The notes beneath the pieces are model-generated. The model worked only from the letters and a program-made list of their open reading frames with translations. It was not told the DNA's origin and did no database searches. Shown in pieces: positions 34,899 through 45,600 of a DNA stretch of 53,123 nt (positions within the stretch are counted from its first letter, which is position 1; each line of letters begins with the position of its first letter). Source of the stretch: an uncultured Eubacteriales bacterium (GTDB lineage Bacteria > Bacillota > Clostridia > Peptostreptococcales > Anaerovoracaceae); the NCBI GenBank assembly GCA_902778585.1, contig CACYYD010000014.1, forward strand, positions 1 to 53,123, read 5' to 3'. A program made the position numbers and the translations under genes.

Positions 34899-35186
34899 TT
34901 ATTCGGTTATGTATTTGTTTACTGCCGTGCTCTCGAGGAATTCTCCCTGGCACTCCTGCAGTCTCTGGTAATGAGGCATGGTGCGGTGCACACCGTGTGC
35001 ATCGACATCCTTCCACTCTTCGTAGAGGAAGAGCTCATCCTCGTCTGCGACTGATCTGTAATAGCGGTAAGCGAGGTTGCCCTCCTCTGCGAGCGAGCCA
35101 GTTCTTACGCCCTCTCTTTCCACCATCTCCAGAAATTCCTCTCTCTTTCCCGGTTTGCACTTATAAAATACATTGATTACAAGCAT
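34899..35186 (-). CDS. ABM-domain (quinol monooxygenase-like) protein
   Basis: A 95-residue protein that is a single antibiotic-biosynthesis-monooxygenase ferredoxin-like domain, starting MLVINVFYKCKPGKREEF and carrying LFLYEEWKD. Members act on quinones, haem or autoinducer-like compounds; the substrate here is unknown. GGAGG precedes the ATG. Confidence 0.9.
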   Translation of the reverse strand: MLVINVFYKCKPGKREEFLEMVEREGVRTGSLAEEGNLAYRYYRSVADEDELFLYEEWKDVDAHGVHRTMPHYQRLQECQGEFLESTAVNKYITE

Positions 35187-35236
35187 TTCTACCCTCCTTG
35201 ATCTTTATGCTTTCATATATGTTTACGGATGATATT

Positions 35237-37303
35237 TTACCATCCTTCGCGTGCCCCTTCATACCTGAAGCCTATCATGGTGATGTCGTCAAACTGGTCA
35301 GCTTTGCCTACATGCACGTCTATGTCTTCCTTTACAGCGTGCAGGAGCTCTTCCATGCCGGCGTCCTTCTTTTTGTTGAGGGCCTCCGTCATGCGCTCAG
35401 TGCCGTACTGCTCTTCAGCAGTATTGATGGCATCAGGTACTCCGTCGGTATAGACATAGATGCAGTCGCCCGGCTCAAGCTGCAGTTTATACTCATGAAA
35501 CTCTACATCTTCCATTACACCAAGAGGCGGGGAGTGCTTCTCTCTGAAGATCTCGAAATCTCCACCGCTGTGTCTGATAGCAGGGTATTCGTGACCGGCG
35601 TTTATACATCTTACCTCTCCGCTCTCAAGATCGACTATGCCCATCCAGACTGTAACGAACATGTTCACGTCGTTGCCAATGCACAGCTCAGCGTTGACCT
35701 TTCTGAAGGTCTCCTGAAGATCGCTGCCTGTCTCGGCAAGGCTGCGTATCGCCGTCTTGCTTCGCATCATGAAGAGCGCTGCAGGTATGCCCTTTCCGGA
35801 TACATCGGCTATGACAAGCGCAAGCTTATCCGGTCCCACAAAGAAGAAATCGTAGAAATCTCCCCCTACCTCTTTTGCCGGATCCATAGTCGCGTAGAGT
35901 TCAAAACCCTTATGGGTAAAAACAAAATTCTTCGGAAGAGCGGCATCCTGGATCGTATGGGCAAGAAGAAGCTCCTGCTCCATATGCTTTTCTGCCGCGT
36001 CTATGTATCCCTTCAACGTATCGACAGTCTGGTTGATATCGTTCGACAGAGACACGAATTCCTGCGAGCTGTAGACTTCGACCTTTTCATTCAGGTCGCC
36101 CCCGGTTATTTTGTTGAGCGACTCATTTACAAGCTGGAGCTTGTTGACAACGAGACCCTGTACCAGCAAGGAGACCAGTAAGTATATCGCGGTAAAGATC
36201 AGGATATCTGCAAGCAGTATCTCGTAAGCATAGATATCACGCTCCTCGTACACGTCATCTATATACAGCTGGACAAAGACCCTCAGGCCGCTGTCAGTCT
36301 CGCGGAGATAGCATAGTGATTTGTCACCGTACAGATTCGTAGTAAAGTAGTCTCCCGATTTGTGTGACATGATCAGTTTGCGCAGCTCGGGATTATAGTA
36401 CTTGTCGTACTGTGTCCCGGCTACCAGTTCTCCGTCTGCAGTCGTCACGGCAAAAGAGCCTGAACTCCAGACGGAATGTGTATAGTTTTCCGTATTGCCG
36501 CCATGTTCATATATCCATTCCACGGAGTTTCCTATATCCTGCGCAAGGACCTCCATATCGCCCTTTGCTTCCTGGATGGCGGTCTCACTCTGGACCGCAA
36601 ATGCCAGGCTGAAGTTAAGTATAAGCACGATGGCCGTAACGCCGAAGAGCCACATCTGGAACTTGCTGGATACAGATACTTTCTCCCATTGTATGCCTTT
36701 CAGCGGATTGTTCCATTCTCCCTCATATACCTTTATCACAAAGGCTATAAGAGCCAGACCCACCGCACTGAAAAGTATCATAGGCAGCGAGCAGACCCTT
36801 ACTACATAAAAGGCCTTGAAAACATCATCCCGGTGCGTGATGAACACCACATACATATGGAAGACTTCGATGACCGACCCCAAAAAGAATGAGTAGGCCA
36901 TGGCAGGCTTCTTTCCCCTGAAGAGAAAGACGTTCAGAAATGCCGACAGAAATCCCGCGAGTATTGTGGATATACTGCACGCGATCGTTGTATATGCCCC
37001 GACGTCAAAGTATGTGCCGGCAACGTAACGCTCAACGCCTCCGATTATTCCGGCAATAATACCGGATAACGGGCTGAAGAAAAGACCCGCCGTCATCGGT
37101 CCGAGGTCGCGCACATTGAGCATCATGTCTCCGTAGTCGACACCGAAATGCGTGGAGAAGATAGAGAGTATACCAAAAAGGAATCCCGCGGCTATCTTTT
37201 CATCCACGCCGAGCTTGCGCCCGTCCAAAGCTTTCCACAATAAAAATGTCACCCCTACATAAAGCAATGTTATAAGTGACATTTTTACTATCATGGTGAG
37301 CAT
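35237..37303 (-). CDS. LytS-type membrane sensor with SpoIIE/PP2C phosphatase
   Basis: A 688-residue protein. Residues about 1-200 hold a 5TM-5TMR_LYT membrane sensor (LGPMTAGLFFSPLSGIIAGIIGG). An outer domain follows (about 230-365), then a helix, a HAMP-like linker (LQLVNESLNKITGGDLNEKVEV), a short coiled coil, and a SpoIIE-type PP2C Ser/Thr phosphatase (about 455-685). The phosphatase motifs are KEVGGDFYDFF, IADVSGKGIPAALFM, NAGHEYP and DQFDDITMI. It would dephosphorylate a STAS anti-anti-sigma factor, but none is nearby. The start at 37303 follows GAGGGGG and lies 11 bases after hypA. Confidence 0.92.
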   Translation of the reverse strand: MLTMIVKMSLITLLYVGVTFLLWKALDGRKLGVDEKIAAGFLFGILSIFSTHFGVDYGDMMLNVRDLGPMTAGLFFSPLSGIIAGIIGGVERYVAGTYFDVGAYTTIACSISTILAGFLSAFLNVFLFRGKKPAMAYSFFLGSVIEVFHMYVVFITHRDDVFKAFYVVRVCSLPMILFSAVGLALIAFVIKVYEGEWNNPLKGIQWEKVSVSSKFQMWLFGVTAIVLILNFSLAFAVQSETAIQEAKGDMEVLAQDIGNSVEWIYEHGGNTENYTHSVWSSGSFAVTTADGELVAGTQYDKYYNPELRKLIMSHKSGDYFTTNLYGDKSLCYLRETDSGLRVFVQLYIDDVYEERDIYAYEILLADILIFTAIYLLVSLLVQGLVVNKLQLVNESLNKITGGDLNEKVEVYSSQEFVSLSNDINQTVDTLKGYIDAAEKHMEQELLLAHTIQDAALPKNFVFTHKGFELYATMDPAKEVGGDFYDFFFVGPDKLALVIADVSGKGIPAALFMMRSKTAIRSLAETGSDLQETFRKVNAELCIGNDVNMFVTVWMGIVDLESGEVRCINAGHEYPAIRHSGGDFEIFREKHSPPLGVMEDVEFHEYKLQLEPGDCIYVYTDGVPDAINTAEEQYGTERMTEALNKKKDAGMEELLHAVKEDIDVHVGKADQFDDITMIGFRYEGAREGW

Positions 37304-37314
37304 CCCAGTCCCCC

Positions 37315-37665
37315 TCAGGATTCTCTGACACGGACCTCTTTTATAAAGAAGTCCGTGCCATCTATAACATCTTTGTCGAAGCTGCCGCACTTAGGGCAGA
37401 AGCCCTTGTTCACGACTATCGGGAATTCCGTACCGCATTCCCTGCAGAGGCCGACCGCCGTGACCTTCTCGATTATGAGCTCCGAGCCACGCAGAAAATC
37501 GTAGTCGTCGGATATCACCTCATAACCGTCCTGAAGGAACTCAGGGATCACGGACGTAGCTTCGCCCACTTCGATAACAATCGCGTCCACGTGGTCAAGG
37601 CCGTTCTCCTCGCAGACCTTTCCCACCTTATCCACTACACCGTACAGAAGCGTCAATTCATGCAT
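37315..37665 (-). CDS. hypA: HypA-type nickel metallochaperone
   Basis: A 116-residue protein with the invariant MHE start (His2 and Glu3 bind nickel) and the zinc site CREC...CPKCGS. HypA normally delivers nickel to [NiFe]-hydrogenase or urease, yet no such enzyme is in the window. It lies between a large iron-sulfur flavoprotein and a phosphatase, with 11-base gaps on either side. The operon suggests it serves or senses metal status for that pair. It could be a HypA-like zinc protein with another role. Confidence 0.85.
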   Translation of the reverse strand: MHELTLLYGVVDKVGKVCEENGLDHVDAIVIEVGEATSVIPEFLQDGYEVISDDYDFLRGSELIIEKVTAVGLCRECGTEFPIVVNKGFCPKCGSFDKDVIDGTDFFIKEVRVRES

Positions 37666-37676
37666 CCGTGTGCCAC

Positions 37677-40376
37677 CTACTTAGTGCCTCTGTTGTTGTC
37701 GGCTTCCCTGAACTTCTTGACGGCGATCTTCATCTCGCGGTTCTTGCGGTAGTTCTCGACATACTTCTGGCGGAAGCGGATCGAGTGTACCGGCTCGTCA
37801 AACTTCTTGATCAGGTGGATGGCGTCGAATTTGCATCTTGTGGTGCAGACACCGCAGCCGATGCATCTGTTCTGGTCTACCTGTGTAGCGCCGCATCCGA
37901 GGCAGCGTGCTGTCTCAGCCTTGAGCTGCTCTTCAGTGAATGTGAGGCTCTCGTTGCGCTTTGTGCCGACCTTGGACTTGTCGACACCAGGTACCTGACG
38001 CTTGATGTTGTCCCAGCTGATGTGGTTCCAGTCGAGATCTTCCTTGTCGAGTGCCTTGTACTCTCTTCTGTCTCTTGCGAGAGTCAGGCTGTGTCCCGGC
38101 CATACGAAGCGGTTGATCGAGATCGAAGCCTCCTTGCCTGCTGCGATAGCATCGATGCAGAACTTCTGTCCTGTATAGATGTCGCCGCCTGCGAAGATAT
38201 CAGGCTCGCTTGTCTGATATGTCAGAGGGTCTGCGATAACGAGTCCCCTCTTGTCCGTCTCAACGTTAACGCCTGTGAGGAGCTTGCCCCAGTCAGGTCT
38301 CTGGCCGATGCAGTACAGAACAGTGCCGCACTTAGCCTCTTCTGTCACGCTGTCGTCAAACTTAGGATCGAACTTTCCGTCCTTGTTCTTTACGCTCAGG
38401 CACTTGCGGAACTTTATGCCGCTTACCTTGCCGGCCTTTGTGGTGACGATCTCTGTCTGTCCCCAGCCGTCATGGATGTTGATGCCGTCTTCCTTGCAGT
38501 ATGCCTGGTCCTCTTCACCCATAGGCATCTCGTCATATGCCTCGAGGCAGTAGAGGTCGACCTGCTTTGCGCCGTATCTCTTTGCCGTACGCGCAACGTC
38601 AGCTCCGATGCTTCCGCCGCCGATAACTACAACTTTGCCGGAGAGCTCAACGTCATTGCCGCGGTTGATGTCCTTCAGGAACTCAACGCCTGCGATGACT
38701 CCCTTTGCGTCATCGCCAGGGATGCCGAGCTTGCCGCAGTTCTGAAGTCCGATGCCGAGGTAGAATGCCTCAAATCCTTCTTTGCGGAGCTGCGGTATGG
38801 TAACGTCAACGCCTACCTCGATGCCGCACTTGAACTCTACTCCGAGAGCTCTGAGTACGTCGATCTCAGCTTCTACTACGTCCTTCTCGAGCCTGAATGC
38901 AGGGATGCCGTTTACCAGCATTCCGCCAGGTCTCTTTTCCTTTTCAAATACAGTTACTTTATATCCGCCTGCTGCCAGATAGTAAGCGCAGGAGATTCCC
39001 GCCGGGCCGGATCCGATGACCGCGATCTTCTTGTCGTGATCCCAGAGCTTTCTCGGGATGAATCTCTGCGATGCCTCGATCTCTCTGTCTGCGATGAATC
39101 TCTTGATCTCATCGATAGCGACAGCCTTGTCGAGTTCGCCTCTTGTGCACTCGTTCTCGCAGTTATGCGGGCAGATGCGTCCGCAGACTGCAGGCAGCGG
39201 GTTCTCTTTCTTGATGAGCTCGAGGGCCTCCATGTATTTGCCCTGAGCAGCCAGTCTTATATATCCCTGGATAGCGATATGAGCCGGGCATGTAGTCTTG
39301 CACGGTGCCGTACCTGTCTCGACCACGTTCTTTCTGTGGTCTCTGTAGTCGGCATCGTATCTTTCAGGACCCCACTCGATCTCGTCCGGAAGCTCTACCT
39401 GCTGATGTACGATAGGTGTCTTCGAGCAGATCTTCTGTCCGAGTCTGAGGGCGTTGTTTGCGCATGTCTCCACGCACTGTCCGCATGCAACGCACTTCGA
39501 GGAGTCGACCTCTGCCACATAGTTGCTTCGAACCATGTTAGGAGCACCGTAATATGTGGCGCTTCCGATGGCCATGCAGCTCTGAGGCTGGCAGTTGCAG
39601 ATAGCGAACGAGATACCGCTCTCAAGAGTCGTTATCTGGTGGACGCAGCCCATCGCTTCCGTTCTTTCAAGATGTTCATAGACCTGTTCCTTGGTAAGCT
39701 TCTCTCCGCGGCCGTGGCGGATCATCGACTCAGCAAGAAGACCCATGTAGATGCACATTCCGTCTTCAAGGTCGCCTGTGCCTTCGCCCATGATGCGGCG
39801 AACTCTGCGGCACTGGCACGGAACTCTGCAGAAAGCTCCGCCGACCGTAGTCTCGATAAGAGTGCTCAGTCTCTCCATCGTCATGATCTTTGTTCCTGCA
39901 GGCAGAGCGCTCTCTACCGGAACGACTCTCATGATACCGACGCCCATAGGCATCGAAGCCGCCACCTGGCCATAGGACTCAAAAGCGTGTCTCTGGAAGA
40001 GATACGAGATCTCAGGATGAGATTTATTGTATTCTTTGCTTCTGGCCAGCTGGAACTCGAAGATTCCCGGCGCGAACGGAACAAGCAGGTAGATCTTTGC
40101 GCCGCCCTTTCCGAGCTTTACATCCATGAAGTACGCCTTGTCTGCGCAGCCCTCAAGAATGTGTTTTACTTTTTCGACCGGCATTCCCGTCTTCTTTGCC
40201 AGACCTTTTGCCGTGGACGGCATTACGAGCTTCATCTCGCTCATAACAGCCAGTTCGTCGTCAGTCAGCAGATAATCGAGCAGCTGATACTCGGCGCAGT
40301 CCGGAGTGATCTTCAGCTCACCCTTATTCGCCATCTCAGTTGCAAGCCTGATAAGCTTGTCTTGTCTTGTTTCCAT
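37677..40376 (-). CDS. Multi-[4Fe-4S] FAD/NAD(P) oxidoreductase, GltD-like
   Basis: An 899-residue soluble flavoprotein. Residues 1-100 include a helical, possibly winged-helix, start. Cysteine groups follow at 182-191 (CRVPCQC), 260-267 (CNCQPQSC) and 295-305 (CVACGQCVETC). The glutamate-synthase small-subunit-like core comes next, with CKTTCPAH (359) and CGRICPHNCENEC (398), the FAD GSGPAGIS (455) and the NAD(P) GGGSIGAD (586). A ferredoxin with CLGCG and CIGCGVCTTRC (825-848) ends it. It probably carries electrons from NAD(P)H through many clusters; the acceptor is unknown. The start follows GAGGGAG, and the gene leads the operon with hypA. Confidence 0.9.
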   Translation of the reverse strand: METRQDKLIRLATEMANKGELKITPDCAEYQLLDYLLTDDELAVMSEMKLVMPSTAKGLAKKTGMPVEKVKHILEGCADKAYFMDVKLGKGGAKIYLLVPFAPGIFEFQLARSKEYNKSHPEISYLFQRHAFESYGQVAASMPMGVGIMRVVPVESALPAGTKIMTMERLSTLIETTVGGAFCRVPCQCRRVRRIMGEGTGDLEDGMCIYMGLLAESMIRHGRGEKLTKEQVYEHLERTEAMGCVHQITTLESGISFAICNCQPQSCMAIGSATYYGAPNMVRSNYVAEVDSSKCVACGQCVETCANNALRLGQKICSKTPIVHQQVELPDEIEWGPERYDADYRDHRKNVVETGTAPCKTTCPAHIAIQGYIRLAAQGKYMEALELIKKENPLPAVCGRICPHNCENECTRGELDKAVAIDEIKRFIADREIEASQRFIPRKLWDHDKKIAVIGSGPAGISCAYYLAAGGYKVTVFEKEKRPGGMLVNGIPAFRLEKDVVEAEIDVLRALGVEFKCGIEVGVDVTIPQLRKEGFEAFYLGIGLQNCGKLGIPGDDAKGVIAGVEFLKDINRGNDVELSGKVVVIGGGSIGADVARTAKRYGAKQVDLYCLEAYDEMPMGEEDQAYCKEDGINIHDGWGQTEIVTTKAGKVSGIKFRKCLSVKNKDGKFDPKFDDSVTEEAKCGTVLYCIGQRPDWGKLLTGVNVETDKRGLVIADPLTYQTSEPDIFAGGDIYTGQKFCIDAIAAGKEASISINRFVWPGHSLTLARDRREYKALDKEDLDWNHISWDNIKRQVPGVDKSKVGTKRNESLTFTEEQLKAETARCLGCGATQVDQNRCIGCGVCTTRCKFDAIHLIKKFDEPVHSIRFRQKYVENYRKNREMKIAVKKFREADNNRGTK

Positions 40377-40442
40377 TTCTTGCTCCCTCTCAATACGCAA
40401 AAACGCAATATTTACATACTGTTTAAATTGTAACACAATGCA

Positions 40443-40483
40443 CAAAAAAACACTCGATGGATTTCAGTTTCCACCGGGTGTTT
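40443..40483 (-). terminator. Terminator of the Nudix/DUF2804/phosphatase operon
   Basis: AAACACCCGGTGGA pairs with TCCATCGAGTGTTT with two wobble pairs, and seven T residues follow on the minus strand. It lies after the histidine-phosphatase gene and before the oxidoreductase start. Confidence 0.85.
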
Positions 40484-40511
40484 TGCCCATTTATGTGATG
40501 ACCATTCCTGC

Positions 40512-41129
40512 TCAGCGGCGGTCTTCTGCAGAGCCTTCCCAGCGGTCCTTTCCGTCATCAACGAGGACCGGCACGGTATAGCTTCCGGCGGTAACATCCG
40601 CAGCGTAGATATCGCAGTTGCCTATGTTCTTTGCCCAGTAGCTTCCGCCCGAGTCAGGTGTCAGATATTCAAGAGCCCCTTTCATGGCAATGGCATGAGT
40701 AGAGATAAGCACATTACGCTCGGCTGCCTCATCTTTTATCTCTTCAAGAAATTCTCCGAGTCTTTCCACTATCGCCGGCAGCGGCTCCATTCCATCAGGG
40801 GCCGGTACATTGACAAAATCCATGAAAAACTCTATGACCTCCGGTGCAGGGTGGTTCAGATCCATACCCTCATAAGGTCCGTAGTCCATTTCAATGAGTC
40901 TTTCATCTATGACAAGTTCTGCGTCAGGCGCTATGGTTTTTGCAGTCTGCACCGCTCTGATGAGAGGGCTCGAATATACCTTGTCTATGCTTACGCCCAT
41001 GCCGGAGAATCTTTCCGCCGCTTCTGCCGCCTGCGCAAAACCGGTCTCATTGAGCGGATGGTCACTCCTGCCCTGCATAAGCATTCTGGCATTCAGGTCT
41101 GTCTTTCCGTGTCTGATTATATACAGCAT
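40512..41129 (-). CDS. Histidine phosphatase (phosphoglycerate-mutase-like)
   Basis: A 205-residue protein starting MLYIIRHGKTDLN, the RHG motif whose His is phosphorylated; a second His is in ISTHAIAMKG. It is of the cobC/gpmB size class and could act on sugar or cofactor phosphates. The start at 41129 is behind GGAGG. It is last of four minus-strand genes that begin with the propeller phosphatase. Confidence 0.88.
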   Translation of the reverse strand: MLYIIRHGKTDLNARMLMQGRSDHPLNETGFAQAAEAAERFSGMGVSIDKVYSSPLIRAVQTAKTIAPDAELVIDERLIEMDYGPYEGMDLNHPAPEVIEFFMDFVNVPAPDGMEPLPAIVERLGEFLEEIKDEAAERNVLISTHAIAMKGALEYLTPDSGGSYWAKNIGNCDIYAADVTAGSYTVPVLVDDGKDRWEGSAEDRR

Positions 41130-41164
41130 TCCGCCTCCGTCTTCTCCTGTGCCCGGGAACTTTC

Positions 41165-42187
41165 TCAATATCTGTTGTGAACTATCTCCGCAAAGCACAT
41201 GACATCTTTTATGCTTACTTCTGTGCCGTCGTCGAGCACGGCCTTGCCGCTCATCTTTCCGAAGACCTGATGCTGGTCTGAAACGATCACCTTGTAATCG
41301 AGGCACGCCGCTCTGTCGAGGACCGGCTCAAAGCTCATCTCAAATCTGCCGTCCGATGATGTGAAGCGCCAGGTGCCCATATATCCGTCTTCAGGCAGAT
41401 GGAAGGTAACGTCATCAAGCTTGTGAGCCGTTCCGTTCCATATGAGCAGATTCTCAGTTGCCGCACTTGTGTCGCCGAAGCCATAGCCCAGATTCCAGCC
41501 GAGGCTGTTTCCATCCACATCGGCATTGCCCGCTGCCCAGAACCAGGTGTTGTCGTATGTCCATACGCCGCGGCCCCAGTCCAGCGTCGCAAAATCCGTT
41601 CGCGAATCGAATTCATACCTCCTGCCGTCAAAGCTTATATATCCCGTGACCCTCATGGTGAGTATCTTCTGGTTATAGTAGAAGGCATGCTTCTTAGGCC
41701 ACGGAGTCGCTATAACCATTGAATCCATCGGCGGCTGATCCAGAATAAGTTCGGCGTCAAGCGGTTTTCCGTCCATGAAGTCCTCAAAATGGCACTTGAT
41801 ATGCCTGCTGTGATATTTGACCTCAAAGCTCATCTGTAGCCGTTTGTCGCTGTACTTCACGGTGCCGTAAGACGAGTCGCCCGGCAGATCCATCTTTCCC
41901 ATAGGGAAGGCATTAAGGACAGTCTCGGTGTGCTCCCACGGCTCATCTCCGAAAACCAGCAGCGACACCGACTGGAGCCCGATGTACCCGTCATCCGACA
42001 GAGTGAATGCCGCGGCAAATTCCTTGTTGACCGCCAGATAATAATCCCATTCCTTGATCCGAAATTTCGGCGCCTTTATATCCGATCTGCGGTATTGCTG
42101 CACCGGGCTTCTTGACCAGCCCGGTTCCCTGAGTTCTCCGTTCTCATCGAGAAGGAGCTGCCTTTTTGTTACTTCGTGGTTCCTCAT
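41165..42187 (-). CDS. DUF2804 protein
   Basis: A 340-residue protein of the DUF2804 family, with MRNHEVTKRQLLLDENGELR at the start and a later DWGRGVWTYDNTWFWAAG. The fold is probably two calycin-like barrels, a broad relation of the CrtC/AttH-like protein at 1329-2420. No function is established. GGAGG precedes the ATG by six bases. It lies 13 bases after the Nudix gene. Confidence 0.9.
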   Translation of the reverse strand: MRNHEVTKRQLLLDENGELREPGWSRSPVQQYRRSDIKAPKFRIKEWDYYLAVNKEFAAAFTLSDDGYIGLQSVSLLVFGDEPWEHTETVLNAFPMGKMDLPGDSSYGTVKYSDKRLQMSFEVKYHSRHIKCHFEDFMDGKPLDAELILDQPPMDSMVIATPWPKKHAFYYNQKILTMRVTGYISFDGRRYEFDSRTDFATLDWGRGVWTYDNTWFWAAGNADVDGNSLGWNLGYGFGDTSAATENLLIWNGTAHKLDDVTFHLPEDGYMGTWRFTSSDGRFEMSFEPVLDRAACLDYKVIVSDQHQVFGKMSGKAVLDDGTEVSIKDVMCFAEIVHNRY

Positions 42188-42200
42188 GGCTTTCCTCCGA

Positions 42201-42605
42201 TCAGTCTGCCAGTATTCCGGCTTCAGCAACAAGTTTTTCGACTACTTCTATGTCCGACGGCAGCCATCTGACCGCCATTATGTCTTTCTTTCCAAGCCAG
42301 CATGCAGCCTCATGCTCTACGAGTTCCACCCCATCCGAAGCAAGTCCGCAAAGGAAACAGTACATCACAAGGTGAAACTCAGGATAATCATATTCGACGG
42401 TATCGAAGAGGCGTCCGATAGATATCTCTGCCCGGAGTTCTTCACGGATCTCGCGGGTCAGCGCCTCCTCGGGAGTCTCTCCGTCCTCGAGCTTACCTCC
42501 CGGAAATTCCCACCAGTCCTTATAATCTCCGTAACCCCGCTGTGTGGCGAATATCCTGCCTTCTTTGACCATTATTGCCGCTGCTACCCTAACTGTCCTG
42601 CTCAT
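42201..42605 (-). CDS. MutT-type Nudix hydrolase
   Basis: A 134-residue MutT-like enzyme. The Nudix box runs GGKLEDGETPEEALTREIR and continues with EEL; the family-usual final Gly is replaced by Ala. WWEFPGGK before it is typical of 8-oxo-dGTP and dNTP pyrophosphohydrolases. The start at 42605 overlaps the end of the phosphatase gene, behind AAGGAA, so it is coupled. Confidence 0.92.
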   Translation of the reverse strand: MSRTVRVAAAIMVKEGRIFATQRGYGDYKDWWEFPGGKLEDGETPEEALTREIREELRAEISIGRLFDTVEYDYPEFHLVMYCFLCGLASDGVELVEHEAACWLGKKDIMAVRWLPSDIEVVEKLVAEAGILAD

Positions 42606-45600
42606 CGTCTGTTCCTTCATCTCCGTCAGAGCCTGATATGGCGCCCGATGGTCCGTTGTACTCAAGGCAGAGCATCGTAAGGTCATCAAACTGCTCAGCG
42701 CCTTTTACAAATCCTTTTACAGCCTTATAGACATTTTCAAGCAGAACGCGCGGCGAAGCATCGGAATCGATATTGAGCGCTTTGATCATCCTGTCGGTTC
42801 CGAACATGTTATGGCGTGAGTCGGCAGCTTCCGGTACACCGTCAGTATAGAGGAACAGCCTGTCTCCCGGTTCAAGGTCTATTTCATACTGCCTGTAATC
42901 GATGCCCTCCATTCCGCCTATGACAATGTCATGCTTGTCCTTAAGCAATTCGAATGCCCCTCCGGCTTTCATGACCGCAGGATATTCATGGCCTGCATTC
43001 CCTGCCGTAAGTCTGCCGGTAGAGATCTCAAGTATTCCCAGCCACACTGTTACAAACATATCCAGTCTGTTATTTGAACAGATAGAGTCATTCGTTTCGG
43101 TCAGTATTGCTGCAGGAGTCATCCCAAGGTTTGCGAAGCTCTTAAGTATCGCCTTGGATATCATCATGAAGAGAGCTGCAGGTATGCCCTTGCCGCTTAC
43201 ATCGGCCATGACTATGCAAAGATGGTCGTCATCGATCATGTAATAGTCATAGAAATCTCCTCCCACCTCACGTGCAGGTTTCATCGATGCGAAAATATCG
43301 AATTCCTGTCTGTCAGGGAACGGCGGGAACTCATTAGGCATCATGGCGCGCTGGAGATCGCTGGCCATCGTAAGCTCATGCGAGATCCGGTCTCTCTCGG
43401 CTTCTGCTTTCTGTTTTTCTTCAGCCTCATGTACCCTTTTGCGAACGTACGCGCCTACAGCCACTGACAGAGCGGCTGCTGCGATGAACGCCATAAGCAG
43501 AATGAACCAGGCCTGCTCATATATCGCCGGTTCTTTATAGATAGTTACACTTATGCTCTCGCTGCCGCGCCCCATGTCGTCTCTGAGCACCATCTCAAAC
43601 TCGTATGTCCCGCCCCTGAGATTCGTATAGGTCACAGGTCTCATCTCACTGCGGGCAACCGTTACGGCTTTTTTGTCGAGGCCCTTAAGCTGATATGTTA
43701 CCTGCGGATCTGTCAGCGAGTAATTGTATACATACCCGTAAACAGTTATCCTTTGAGCGTCTGAAGGAAGGAAGAACCTGCCTCGCCCGTCCGGATAACA
43801 CATCTCACCGTCCGCTTCAATAAACGGCACGGATTGTTTGATATCTTTTATGTCCTCAAGAGAGTCTTCGATGTTTACCTTTACTACTCCGGTGCTTCCG
43901 GCAATGTACAGATTCCCTTCGGCTGTCAGTTCACTGTATGAATTGCTGGTCGCGGTGCAAGGCATTCCGTTTGCAAGGCCGTAGTGAACTGCATTTATCG
44001 TCTTGTTATCAATGAGGTCAGCTGCAGGCGCAACATAAATGCCGTTGCTGCTGATGACCCAGACGTCGCCTTTACTGTTTTCATACAGATCAAAGTTGTT
44101 GGAATAAGGGAACCTGTCTACCGTGGTCACCTTGTAGTCTTCCGTCATGTATGCGATGGAATTGCTGGTGACTATCCAGAACAGTCTGTTGCCTTCATCG
44201 TATTTTATACGCATCACGATGCCCGAGAGAAGCCCGTCACCTGTTCCGATGCAGCGTGTGCCGTCCTTTCCGATAACATATATGCCGCCCCCGTTTGAGC
44301 CAAGAAGTATATCTTCCCCCGGAGCTGAGCATACCGTCAGTATCTCCGGATTCTCTATGCCGTCAGCTTTCTCATAGCTTCTGCTAACGGTCCCTTCGCT
44401 GATGAGGGACACTCCTCCTGAATTGGCAACGAGTATGGTCCCGTCACTCGTTTCGCTTACCGCCCTGATATGGTCGGACAGCAGTCCGTCTTCCTTCGTA
44501 TAAGCTGTCACATCCCCGGCATCATAGCAAAGCAGGCCCGGCCCCCTCCATGTAGAGATCCAAAGCCGTCCTTTGCTGTCTCTGATTATTGACCTTATGC
44601 GGCATCCGTCAAGGAGTTCTATAAGATCCCTCGTGCCGAGGTCCTCACCCGACGCAGTGACCGCAGAGTTCAGAGGCATCTCAGTTACAGTCCCATCATT
44701 TTCCTTTATGGCAGTAAGTCCGGTATCAGTAGCGACCAGGAGCAGATCGTTATACACACAGGTGGAATTAACGACTGTTGAGTCTATTCCGTAGCGCGCA
44801 AACACATCAGAGAAACGGTTGGCAGCTACCTTCATAACGCCCTGCCTGGTGGATGCGAACCACAGGTTTCCTTCATAATCTGCCATCACATTGGCCACCG
44901 AATTATTCATCGGCAGCTCTTTGAGGTAATGGAAACCGCTGCCGTCGACAGAGCCTATGCCATTGCGCGCGCAGATCCATAGCGTGTCTCCGTACTTTTT
45001 CATGTCGATGACGCCCGAGAGCGGCGAAATGTCTGTCGCTTCCATATTGTCCTTCTCAAGCTTAGGTTCTCCATAGTACAGAATAGAGTCGCCTGTTCCC
45101 GCATATACCTTTCCCGGGTTTGAAGGGTCCGGATAAAAACTGGTTATTCCGCTTATCTCAGTCCAGCTATGGTCCAGATAGTCCGCCAGTACGCCGTTCC
45201 GAACTATAAAGCAGTCGTCTTCTATGGTCGTACCGTAGACCTTACCATCCGATCCAAGAGTCAGGTGTTCTATGTATTCTTCACCGATCCTTGAATCTGT
45301 TATCCTGTGCACGCTCATATCCGGCAGAATCATCACGATGCCGGAAGTGGTGCCTGCATAGATGTTTCCTTTGTCATCTTCGGCTATGGAATTCACTTTT
45401 GCCGATCCAAGGCCGTCGTCTTCACTCCAATGCCTGAGTTCGCCCTCATCCATCATGAAGAGACCGCTCTCATTTGTGCCTATCCACAGCCGGTCCTTGC
45501 TGTCGGTATACAGACTGATCACGCTGCCTATTCCCGTCGAGGTAAAATCCACTCTCTCGAAGGTGTTTCCGTCATATCGCACCAGTCCGCTGTAGCTGCC

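Noticed and set aside
37668..40433. A 921-residue frame on the plus strand, fully opposite the flavoprotein gene
   Set aside because: It is a shadow: the minus strand has clear domains and motifs, while the plus frame is rich in Cys, Leu and Ser without any family mark and has no ribosome binding site.
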